64,000 bases of DNA from Pseudovirgaria hyperparasitica (lineage: Eukaryota > Ascomycota > Dothideomycetes > Acrospermales > Acrospermaceae). The notes beneath the pieces were generated by a model. That model had not been told where the DNA came from. It was given only the letters and a program-made list of their open reading frames with translations, and did not search any database. Position numbers and translations under genes: made by a program. The stretch spans positions 585,770 through 649,769 of the forward strand of contig NW_022985559.1 of assembly GCF_010093815.1 (NCBI RefSeq). The letters are read 5' to 3'. This document shows, one piece after another, positions 34,337-43,658 of this stretch. Within the stretch, counting starts at the first letter, position 1. Every line of letters starts with the position of its first letter.

Positions 34337-34818
34337 TGTTGGTGGGTGAGGGGTGGTGAATGAGGAGTCGTGGTTTTAAGTGGTGTTGAGGGTTTGAAAT
34401 TGGGTTGTGTTGTTTTGGTTGTGCGTGGAGATGGAGTGCAAGGTGAGTAGAAGAAGTGCAAGATGAGTGGATGAAGAGCAAGATGAAGATTGTGAATTGA
34501 GTGGGAGGTTTAAGCAGTATTTATATGAGGATATGTGTTGTGGTGGTGGTAGACTAGTTTTTTTTTTCTTTGCAAAGTGGTTTCCGCGTGCTGCCGCTGT
34601 TTGGAACTTGCGGCCGTGATGCTTTGAGGATCGTGATGGACATTGGGAGATCCATAGCTCTATCCCTTTTAGTTGTCCAGTTCCATGGAACGCGTCCGTA
34701 TAGCCCGTCTTAGTCATATGCTCACTTACACGGATGGCAGGCATAAAAATCCCTAGACATTAAACATACGAAATTTAATGATTTACTCTGCTAAAATGCG
34801 AATCTCAAGATCATTACC
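34337..34818. other. Promoter/leader of the microprotein gene and 3' flank of the RNA-end gene
   Basis: A CA-rich leader on the minus strand (34337-34540) is followed by mixed sequence. No additional gene. Confidence 0.4.
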
Positions 34819-37800
34819 TCAGTACCAAGGTTTGTAGCCACCGAAAAGATTATCCAGCCTAGCCTCTCTGTCCCAGATCTTCACGCCATCGCTCTTTCTC
34901 CGGAAATACATGATACGATGCTGTGGAATGAACTCCTCGTCGGTCTGTTCGTCTTTCCAGCGATCAAGTGCAATCTCCTTGGCCCCGGTGAAGCGGTCAA
35001 GATATCCCACAATGAAGTCAGTGCTGTCAAGACTAGGATCCCAGCGGATGCGACTTATGACATCCGCTGCGGGACGAAGCCTCTTTCCCTTTACGAGAGG
35101 GCTTGATGTTGTCGGCCTACTTGTTGATCGGCTAGTGGGCTTGACTTTGGACATTGTCGTGAGCTCTAGTCTCTCGAACTCATCAATGGGCAGGTCTTCT
35201 TCTTCTTCCTCGTCGAATTCTGAGAGATCAGCTTCGAAGATGTCGCTTCCCCAGGCCCTGTTGTCGACACGCAAGGCGCCTAGATCGGTATGTTTAACGT
35301 GCGAGACATCGACCCAGGCGATGTTGACATTGAAATATTGGTTGTTCTCCCGGATGTTGACTGCAAATTTGTCCAACATGTCTGTCAGTTTGTTCGCTAC
35401 TACACGCTTGTCTTCGGTCGACTGGTTTGTTGCCCTATGCTCTTGGGTTTTAGTAAGCCCAACAAGATAGCAGCCTTGGAACTCTTTCGCGGCGGTAGAT
35501 TCGATAGTACTCGAATCACAACTAGACTGGTCGCGTGTAAACCGAGCGGGCCATATTCTGCCGTGAATCTCGGGAAAGCGTCTGTTGAGGTCTACAAGGA
35601 GGGCTGGGAAGCGGCTTTCAATCCAGCCAAGGAGCTCACGGCCCTTGCTCAAGCCCCAGAACTGCACATCAATCCGGATATAACTGTTATACGAAGTCAA
35701 GAACTCTGTGACTGCATCTCTCCCATCGTCATGAAGGATTCTTTCCCAATCGATACCTGACTGCGCTTTGAGTTGAGTAATAATGATGTGATCTGCCCTC
35801 TGCAACTCTTGTTCTAATGTACGGACAGCGGGGATCGTTGCTTGACGTGCGATATTCGTGTTGGGGGCGTTGAATCCGGTGATGACCATGGCCTCGCCAA
35901 AGTGTCGTGTATGCGGACGCCGGCCTTGAGTCTGCTGTATATCTGGATCTTCTACTGCATGCTTCTTCCAATCGAATGTAGCATAGTACCTGAAGAAGGC
36001 GCATACGATGTCTGCGGCAGTAAAAGTATCAACCTTATCATGACTCTGTCTGTAAAGGAGCTTGATGATACGATTCAGCAACATGGAGATGTGTAGACCT
36101 CCCAGAAAACCAAACCGCGCTGCATAGAGTCCCCGACCTACTGCCCAGATCACGATGTAGCGGTAGGCAAGCTGGAACGCGGGAAAATTTGGAATCGTTT
36201 CTTGGAGGGCAGCCATGTCACGGACGGCTTTGAGCTTCGATAGTGCTTGATGTGACAAAGAGAAGATTGGGTCGGAACTTGAAAGTGATAGCGGAGTTGG
36301 CCAGGTCTCCGCAATCCGTGTGGCGCAACAGTATTGAACATCAGCTCTCACGTCCTGAACCTCGATCTCTAGCATAGTCCCAGTATGAGCTCCCACTTTT
36401 CGAAGGATCCGAATGCCTTGTTCGGATGACGCCCGGAGGCGTTGTATGGCAAGTGTGAAGAACGTCTTCGAGCTGATGGAGCCGATGCATAGACAGTCAA
36501 TATCAGAGGCCGTGTTCCAGACATTCAAACCATAGGATCCAACTGGAACTACGACCATTGAAACTCTATTCTCAGCATTTGAGATCTGCGAGAGACAAGT
36601 CCTAAGAATCTCAAAAATCTGCTTCCGCCGTGTGACTTCGTCGCTGGTGGGATTCAAGACGTTATTAGCGATAAATTTTAGCAGACTTTGCGCATTGATA
36701 CCAGATGCGTAGTTGACTAAACTTAGAGACGCTGCCGTGTCTAGTTCGAGGTGCCTGCTAGATACCACGCTGAATGTTGCTCGGACTCCCCAATGATCTG
36801 ATCCACAGGTAGACTCTCTGCTTTCAACCTGTTCAGGAATGCCAAACATATTGAATCGGACAGGCTGGAGGACATCCTTGCCTCTGACCAGAATCCTGTC
36901 ATAACGTTGAGGTCGATGATGAGATCCATGTCCCACTATCTGCGCCGCCAATGGGTTTCTCAATGGATCAAAAGTAGCACCCTGTTCTCCGTCAGGACAT
37001 CCCTCTTCGGCCATCGTGTTCTCTTCCGATCCCGTAACCTCCCATGAGTCGATGAAGCCAGCATCGGAAATTGTAGATTCTATCGAGTTCAATGTCCTCA
37101 CAGTCTCCATTGTGATAGAGTGCGAATTCACAGCGTCGACGACCATCTGTTTCGAAGTGTTGATATTGAAGTCTCCAGCGATGATCCATGGTGAGCTGGG
37201 ATACTTGGCAGACAAGTGGCGTGTCAGCGTACGAATCTGGCTTTGCTTGGCTGCCACAGATCCATCAGTCAGACCGCAAGTCAAATGGACCCCTGCAATG
37301 ACAAGAGGGTAAGACTTTCCATCGTCGCCCTCGACACCAATATGAGGGAGACGTATCAGTACAGCACCCTTGTGTCTGCGCTCAAAGGGAACAAATTCCC
37401 AAATGAAACTCCGGCGTGACAGAATGACGACATTCCTTAAACTGAGGAGAGGACCGACGTCAACCTGATCTGACGGGGCGTGCGTAGTGTAGGGATACTG
37501 TTGACGGATATCATCGTTGGAAAGGAGGTACGTCAGAAAATCGTCTGAGACCTCTTGAAGCAAGAGTACATCGGCAGCGGCACGACTTGAGCGTATCGTA
37601 TCCAGCAGGATGGCAAATCGTTCTCGAGGAGGTGGGAACAATGAGTCGATCAGGACATTATAGCTCGACACTGTGATACTGGTCGTGGTGTTCTGGCGCG
37701 TCCTGATTTGAGGCACAACGTCGAGAGCCTTCCATAGACATGCAGAAGGATCAAATCGGTAAGTTGCTTCTTGAGATACTCGACTGACCGACACGATATC

Positions 37801-38451
37801 AGATGATGATTGTACAGTCGAACACCCCTGGTTGAGCTCTGGAACAGATTGTATTCCAGTATGGGACTTGATCAAATCATCGCAAGACCTGCCTCTGGCC
37901 GAGAGTCGGACTGTTCTCCAGACTTTCATCTTTCTGTCTTCGTCCCTAATCATGATCGCGATTTCATGAACGGGCCACTCGATCTTCGGTAGTAGTCCGA
38001 CCTTCAGAAGTAGCGAGTCACGTAATTCGGTATTTGTCGGCCCCGCTTGACCGACTGTAACATGTGGGATGAATGAATCATGGTTAGATTGAGAGAGTAT
38101 GGAGTTGATCCTCTGTCGCAGTTGTTGTAGCCCCTCATTGTCCTCCGGCCGTAAATGAACTGTAGAGCGGTATTTGTTTGCAAAATAGCCCGCTTCTCCT
38201 AGAATTAGATGCAATGGTTCCCATGGAGCTTCGGAAAATGCAGACTCCAGGAGGGATAAAGCTGTATCGAGAAGATCTGGATGAACGAAGGGACATGCAA
38301 GAGTTATGTGAGCAGGCCAAGTAGTCCAGTTTTTGTCGTAGGCAGCTCTGAGGCGATCGATTTCAGTTGTCAGGTGCGACGGTAAGATAATTGCTAATGC
38401 CGTCTGGTGCGAATGGAAACTCAAGGACTGTGCTTTTTGTGAGACCGCCAT
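34819..38451 (-). CDS. Four-domain RNA end-processing protein: 2H phosphoesterase, EEP phosphodiesterase, nucleotidyltransferase, MJ1316/DUF504; 1210 aa
   Basis: One uninterrupted exon. Domain 1 (~15-175) is a 2H phosphoesterase with both motifs, HIT (48-50) and HVT (130-132), a fold that opens 2',3'-cyclic or 2'-5' phosphodiesters. Domain 2 (~255-562) is an endonuclease/exonuclease/phosphatase fold with Asn265, Glu300 in LLLQEVSDDF, His389, Asp427/Asn429 in AGDFNIN, Asp518 in RYDRIL and Asp552/His553 in SDHWGV. Domain 3 (~575-1060) is a poly(A)-polymerase-like nucleotidyltransferase: VGSYGLNVWNTASDIDCLCI (Gly638, Ser639, Asp650, Asp652), third Asp704 in RADVQYCC, then a helical and an RNA-binding region. 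An acidic linker leads to domain 4 (~1125-1204), the MJ1316/DUF504 domain (VISRIRWDP, VGYLDRFTG, IPQHRIMYFRR, IWDREARLDNLFGG), proposed to recognise RNA cyclic ends. All catalytic residues look present. I infer repair or tailing of cleaved RNA. No partner gene is adjacent. Confidence 0.92.
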   Translation of the reverse strand: MAVSQKAQSLSFHSHQTALAIILPSHLTTEIDRLRAAYDKNWTTWPAHITLACPFVHPDLLDTALSLLESAFSEAPWEPLHLILGEAGYFANKYRSTVHLRPEDNEGLQQLRQRINSILSQSNHDSFIPHVTVGQAGPTNTELRDSLLLKVGLLPKIEWPVHEIAIMIRDEDRKMKVWRTVRLSARGRSCDDLIKSHTGIQSVPELNQGCSTVQSSSDIVSVSRVSQEATYRFDPSACLWKALDVVPQIRTRQNTTTSITVSSYNVLIDSLFPPPRERFAILLDTIRSSRAAADVLLLQEVSDDFLTYLLSNDDIRQQYPYTTHAPSDQVDVGPLLSLRNVVILSRRSFIWEFVPFERRHKGAVLIRLPHIGVEGDDGKSYPLVIAGVHLTCGLTDGSVAAKQSQIRTLTRHLSAKYPSSPWIIAGDFNINTSKQMVVDAVNSHSITMETVRTLNSIESTISDAGFIDSWEVTGSEENTMAEEGCPDGEQGATFDPLRNPLAAQIVGHGSHHRPQRYDRILVRGKDVLQPVRFNMFGIPEQVESRESTCGSDHWGVRATFSVVSSRHLELDTAASLSLVNYASGINAQSLLKFIANNVLNPTSDEVTRRKQIFEILRTCLSQISNAENRVSMVVVPVGSYGLNVWNTASDIDCLCIGSISSKTFFTLAIQRLRASSEQGIRILRKVGAHTGTMLEIEVQDVRADVQYCCATRIAETWPTPLSLSSSDPIFSLSHQALSKLKAVRDMAALQETIPNFPAFQLAYRYIVIWAVGRGLYAARFGFLGGLHISMLLNRIIKLLYRQSHDKVDTFTAADIVCAFFRYYATFDWKKHAVEDPDIQQTQGRRPHTRHFGEAMVITGFNAPNTNIARQATIPAVRTLEQELQRADHIIITQLKAQSGIDWERILHDDGRDAVTEFLTSYNSYIRIDVQFWGLSKGRELLGWIESRFPALLVDLNRRFPEIHGRIWPARFTRDQSSCDSSTIESTAAKEFQGCYLVGLTKTQEHRATNQSTEDKRVVANKLTDMLDKFAVNIRENNQYFNVNIAWVDVSHVKHTDLGALRVDNRAWGSDIFEADLSEFDEEEEEDLPIDEFERLELTTMSKVKPTSRSTSRPTTSSPLVKGKRLRPAADVISRIRWDPSLDSTDFIVGYLDRFTGAKEIALDRWKDEQTDEEFIPQHRIMYFRRKSDGVKIWDREARLDNLFGGYKPWY

Positions 38452-39540
38452 AACAACAGTTCCTCCGGATCTATCGTGGTAAGTAACGTGATAAGAAGTA
38501 GTGTAAAGAAAAGCAAATTGAACCAGAAGGTCTTATGCTAGAAAATGAAATTGAGCCACTAATGAGATGAATGGTATCGCATACGGATGCAGACCATGGT
38601 GGACAAGCCTACTTAATGTCGCCAACTGATATTCACAACAATGACGAATGCGCCTCTCGAGAAGCCTGTTTCTGGTGACTCCCATGCCGTCGTTCCAGAG
38701 CGTTTGAAGCGCTGCTTTTTGACTCATTTAGGTGCACTTTATTTGCATGATTACACGGACTTGAAAGATAATTTCGTTGCCGGAAACCATATACAGTGTG
38801 ACTCAAGCACGGGAACCAGCCAAAGGATGGCTGTGGCTGTGCATCTCGCGACTACCACGACCGGATGACTCATCGTGGCTCATTATGAATCATACAAATA
38901 GCAAGCCTCAATAATGCCACTAGACAGGAGCGTAGTGTTTGAGATGGAATTGCGATGGGAGATGACTGATCCGTCGAATGTGAAGAGTTTGCCTACAGCG
39001 GATGATATGATGATACTTGCTGCCTGAGGCAAACACGCTAGCCCTTCTCGTCTTAACTCTTACCACTTTCTAGTACTCATACACACACATTCTCTCTTCT
39101 CTATCACTACTTAAGGCCTATATCTCGGGTTGAGAGTCTATGCTATATAGTATATAGATATATAAAAGTAAGTTATACATTAACTCTCTAAGATTCTCTA
39201 GCTTTGAAGTTATCGAAAGTGGAGACGAGTTCAAATCCAAGTTTAAACAGACGATAAGTTTGTGAACATATTCTCTAGGTACTAATTACTTGACTTGCTA
39301 TAGTTCATCTCTTTAAGAAAGTCTTACTTCTGTTATTAAGATACTCTCTATAAGCGTCAACAGGAAATATAAGTTTTTATACGTATACTCTTACGTATAC
39401 TTATCCCACGATAAGAAGCTCTTATATATACATCTATATAGCGTAGCCGAAAAACGAGAATTGCACACTTATACGCAAGTTATAGGAATAACATGTTCTA
39501 TCTAAGTAATGGGTTGTCAGGCCTAACGATGCTACTTTCG

Positions 39541-39604
39541 TCTTCTCGTCTTCTCGTCTTCTCGTCTTCTCGTCTTCTCGTCTTCTCGTCTTCTCGTCTT
39601 CTCG
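39541..39604. repeat. 8-bp tandem repeat (TCTTCTCG)8
   Basis: Eight perfect copies, flanked by one altered copy on each side. It lies inside the AT-rich spacer, on one strand wholly pyrimidine except for one G per unit. Confidence 0.95.
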
Positions 39605-39814
39605 TCTTCTCTTCTTACTAGATTCCTAGATTTGTAGTACAGCGTTGATTAACTCAGATTAGACGAGTAGAGTACGGGACATCAAGTCAAGAGATCCTGA
39701 CGGTGTTATATAGGCCAAAAGTGCCGATACATGCATAAGTACTTATATTGAGAGCAGTCCTCCAAAGCGAAGAGACGAGAAAGGAAACAGACACAAGACA
39801 ACCATTCAACACAA

Positions 39815-39830
39815 CCCCCCCCCCCCCCCC
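39815..39830. repeat. C16 homopolymer
   Basis: Sixteen C on the plus strand. On the coding (minus) strand this is a G16 run one base past the stop codon of the dienelactone hydrolase gene, so it lies at the very start of the 3' UTR. Confidence 0.95.
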
Positions 39831-39831
39831 T

Positions 39832-40872
39832 TCAAAGCCACCTCTCAAAGAACCTCACCGCCTGCACAAAAACCTCCTCCTTCGCCACCCTCTGCACCCG
39901 ATCACTCACATTCGCACGCACCCCAAACCCATGACTCGTCCCGCCAAACAACCCCACCACATACGGCACCCCCGTCCCGCCCAACAACCCCTCCACCACC
40001 CCCCTCCTCTCCGGCCCAACCATCCCATCCACCTCCGCAAACGCCACACCCACAGGACCCCCAACAGCCTGGATCTCGCCGTCCTCAAGCAGGCTTGGGT
40101 GCGCGGCATAGGCGACCTGTGCGCTGGGCGTGTGTGTGGGCGAAAGGAAGCGCAGGGCGTAGCGGCCGCCGAAGCAGTAGCCTGTGATTGCGATGCGGGA
40201 GGTGTGGAAGTGGGTGTGCAGGGTGTTCAGGGCGGTGGTGACGAGGGGGTCGGTGGTGTTGGGGGCGTGCTGCGCGAGGAAGGCGCTGGTGTTGAAGGCT
40301 GGTGTGCCGGGGGATGTGAGGTCGACTGGGGCCGGAGTGCCGTTGAAGAGGTCGGGGGCGAGGGTGAGGTAGCCGGCGCGGGCGAAGGAGTCGGCGAGGC
40401 TGTTTGCGGTGTGTGTTAGGGTGGAGTCGTGGTATGCTGCTTTGAAAGCAAGAGGAGATATCTAGATCTGAAGGTGGGGGATGGAGATGGAGATGGAATA
40501 AGATGAGCTCGGGAGACAGGATAAGAATGAGAGGAAGAGCGACAGAAAAAGGGACAACCCACAGTCTATTCTGCAACAGCTGAATCCCAAACACATCCGT
40601 CAGATACAACACCGCAACCCCATCCCTCGCCGTCCCCTTCTCCGGCTCCGAAACATACATATTCACTATCACACTCGTCAGCATCATCTCTCTCTCTCTC
40701 CACACAACATTATCCCCTCCACAAACGCACCTCCATCAAACACCCTCTCATACCCCACCGACGACCCATTATGCGCCACAAGCGAACCATCAACACAAGT
40801 CCGACGCGCCACCACCACGCCCGCAAACGCAACCGCCACAAGCGCAAACAAACGTGTGCAAAAAAGCATCAT
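39832..40872 (-). CDS. Secreted dienelactone hydrolase family protein, 270 aa
   Basis: Exons 40872-40731, 40665-40563 and 40399-39832 join in phase; introns are 65 and 163 nt, the latter long for this window. A signal peptide is visible (LFALVAVAFAGVVVA). The alpha/beta-hydrolase core has YLTDVFGIQLLQNRLLADSF, APDLFNGTP, the nucleophile elbow GYCFGGRYA (Cys157), an Asp in AFAEVDGMVGPE (206) and the catalytic His in GTSHGFGVR (238). The Cys-Asp-His triad is that of carboxymethylenebutenolidases, which open dienelactone rings in aromatic degradation; many fungal relatives have other or unknown ester substrates. The coding sequence is very GC-rich at third positions, which creates long mirror frames on the plus strand. 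Confidence 0.88.
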
Positions 40873-41799
40873 AGCAGCAGCCCGACAATCTCACACACAT
40901 ATACTTTAAAAAAAAAAGGCCAAAAGCGCGCGGGTGATAATGCGACGTTGAAATAGACACGCAATGACCCCGAGGCGGGTATTAGGCCAAACTTTATATA
41001 CGCTTTCTGCCAACTCTGGTGGCGTTGCGGGCGCTGTAGTGTGTGGTGATTGAAGGGTGCCTAATCAGGCTAAATCCGTGGTATAAACCCCCCGCGGGCT
41101 GGGCCAGGACGGGCCGGTGGTGTAACCTACCTTACGTGCGGGTGGACCGGGGGGGACGCCACGCGCCTTCCTGATGCGGGAGCAGCCGTTGACGTGCAGT
41201 GTGAGGGGTTGGTGGAATGGTGCATGGGTATGAGATGGTTTTACTGGCGGGTTGGGCTGTGGTGCCGTTATCTCGTTCCTGGGTGTGTAATATAATTATG
41301 TTGTGTTACACAGGGTAATCGTGCCCTTGTCCTGCGCTGGAATGATGCCCCGAGGTGGGAGGCCCCACTTATGTACCTCCTCTACGCAGATTCAAACTCA
41401 ACTCACTCCACAGCCTTCGACTCCACCAGCTTCTTGCCAAACAATTCAAGTCTCAAATCTTCACGATTTCTTTTCGTCAAGATGGACTTCAGTTACCTCA
41501 ATCCGTTCTTATCCTTTGTGTTTGATTTCCGTCTTGGAGCCTCTTTCACGTTCTTCGGGCAAAATTGGTTTCGATCTCTTTTTTAAGAGGATCTACCATC
41601 GATTTCGTTAACAAAGGAATCGAAAGTAGTCTTGACCGAAGATAGAACATGCTGCAAGAATTAAACCAAGAGAAAAAAAATGGAATAGAGGTAAATGAAT
41701 AAAAAGTTGTGAAGGTTTGATGTTTGAAGTGTCTTTGAAGTGATGTCATGTAGATTGTCATTATGCATTATCTAGCTGCGGCCGTCTAAGTAAGCTACC
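40873..41799. other. Intergenic between tandem minus-strand genes
   Basis: A 927-bp spacer. The proximal part is the promoter of the dienelactone hydrolase gene. 41080-41170 is GC-rich with CCCGCGGG-type motifs. No gene is supported. Confidence 0.4.
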
Positions 41800-43658
41800 T
41801 CATGTCCTGAAGACATCCCCATTATCATTAATAAATTTGATGGCATTCGCCCTGTAATCGTCTGTAATTATATCCGTCTGACTCTCTCTCAGATGCATCG
41901 TCTTGCGCCCGCTCTCGTCGAAGAGCGGCCATTTGGGCAGATCACTTAGCCCGTGCTGGTTCGGATCGAGGTGATTTACGAAACTCACCAGCACACTCAT
42001 CAGATGTAGCGAATTGCGACTCACTGTCGGCGGTAGAAGGCCGAACCAATAAAGCACAACGTCGGAGACGTGGAAACTGCCGAGCACGGGAATGTTGGCG
42101 AGTTTGAGGGTGTTGAGCAGTGTGCCCACGATGGGCAGGCCGTCGAGACCTGCACTCGGAACGACGGTCTCGAGCAGATAGTTGTAGACCTTATTCTTGG
42201 CGTGTGGGAGCAATTGCCGGCGCTCAGACTGGAAGGTGTAGTCGCCGATGAGTGCGGCGATGCGTTTGTATTGAGGGCTAATGGCATTCAAAGGACCGGT
42301 GTCAAAGGGAGAGCCGGCAGATGGGTCGTTGGGGTATTGAGCGACGAGTTGTTCGATCTTCTCCACTGGTGCGTTTGGGAAGAAGATTGTTTGGAGGTAG
42401 TCGATGAGATCGTCAGTGGTAGTGATATTGAGGTTGTTGACGAGAGAGAAGAGGGTGCCTTCGTCTTTCATGTCGCCGATTAGGATTGGCACATCTGCGA
42501 CCTGCCCCTTGGCAATGAGCCGGTCAGGCGAGTCGGATAGATAGTGGTTATCTGCGCGCAGATTCCAGGCAACGTTCGTGGAATGGTAGCCAAGGAACTG
42601 CGGGCTCTGGTTGATGTACTCGAAAAAGGACTCTGTAGGCTTGCTGCGGAGACAGGCGAGTTTATCAGTTGCGTCGCGGCAGCCTACAGATTCGAGCATG
42701 TAGTTGAATGTGCCTTGCTGGCGCGTGTAGTCGTCGACTTTGAGGCCGGCGCCCGAGGCCATAATGACGCCCCGGTAGAGACCCTCGGTATCGCCGCCAT
42801 TGGCTGTGAGATGGCCGGCGATAGACATGGAGCCTGCACTTTCGCCGAACAATGTGACCCGGTTTGGGTCTCCGCCAAACTGAGAGATGTATTTCTTGAC
42901 CCAGTGCATTGCGACTCGTTGGTCACCAAAACCGAGTGATAGAGCGTCTTGGTCAGCAAGTTCCTTGGACTGCGAAAAGCCGAATGCGTTGAGACGGTAG
43001 TTGATGGATGCAAACACCACGGGCTGATTCATGTTGATGGAATGCTGGACGATATTGGCGCCTTGGTAGATGACGCCCTGTATGGCCTCAGTTTCTGTGA
43101 AGCCTAATGCAGCAGACGAGCCGACTGCAAAGCCGCCTCCGTGAATCCACAAGACCTGAACGAGCAAAATTAACGATAGTAGGTACAGCTGCATGCTTGA
43201 TCACTTACCACGGGCAGTTTACTATCCTTGGTCGCATTGAGCGGAGCCTGCACATTGATTGAGAGGCAGTCCTCCGCTGTTCCCAATACCGGTCTCAATA
43301 GGGGACCCTCCAGTAAAGTGGCGAGTCCACCAAGTAGGTCCCCAATCGGACTGGGAGAAAGAATGGAAAGGACGGACTGCTGAATACATGCCGGGCCATA
43401 ATCAGAAGCGTCTTGAACGCCCTCGAGTTTGGTGGTGAGAAGCTTAGAGCGGCGAAACCTTTCAGGACGAGCATAGGGCATTCCGAGGTAGTTCTTGGTG
43501 CCCGTTCTCAGATCTTTCGCACCCCGAAAACTGGCATAGTCAAGGTTGACAGCATCGGCAGGACCGCCGATGAAGAGTTTCGCAGCGCTGATGATGGCCG
43601 AGTTGGCAGCGCCGGCCAACAACAGGAGGCTCACAAAGGCCTTTGTTGATATCAGCAT
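41800..43658 (-). CDS. Secreted type-B carboxylesterase/lipase, 601 aa
   Basis: Exon 1 43658-43209 and exon 2 43155-41800, joined by a 53-nt GT-AG intron in phase 0. A signal peptide (MLISTKAFVSLLLLAGAANS) precedes the carboxylesterase domain. Landmarks are YLGMPYARPERFRR, the type-B signature EDCLSINV (Cys131 region), the oxyanion hole segment VLWIHGGGFAVGSS and the nucleophile GESAGS (Ser256). It hydrolyses carboxylic esters outside the cell, and lipase, cholesterol-esterase or feruloyl-type substrates are all possible. Length matches fungal type-B lipases (about 550-600). The gene lies 927 bp upstream of the dienelactone hydrolase gene on the same strand; a shared role is possible but not shown. 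Confidence 0.93.

Larger units (their letters stand above)
38452..39831. other. AT-rich intergenic region with simple repeats
   Basis: 38452-38900 includes the promoter of the RNA-end gene. From about 39080 to 39480 the sequence is AT-rich with TATAT, CTCTCT and AAGTTAT motifs, as in RIP-mutated debris. No element family or gene can be recognised. Confidence 0.45.

Noticed and set aside
39748-40419. A 224-codon plus-strand frame opposite the dienelactone hydrolase
   Set aside because: The minus strand encodes a clear hydrolase with Cys and His motifs; the plus frame reflects high third-position GC.
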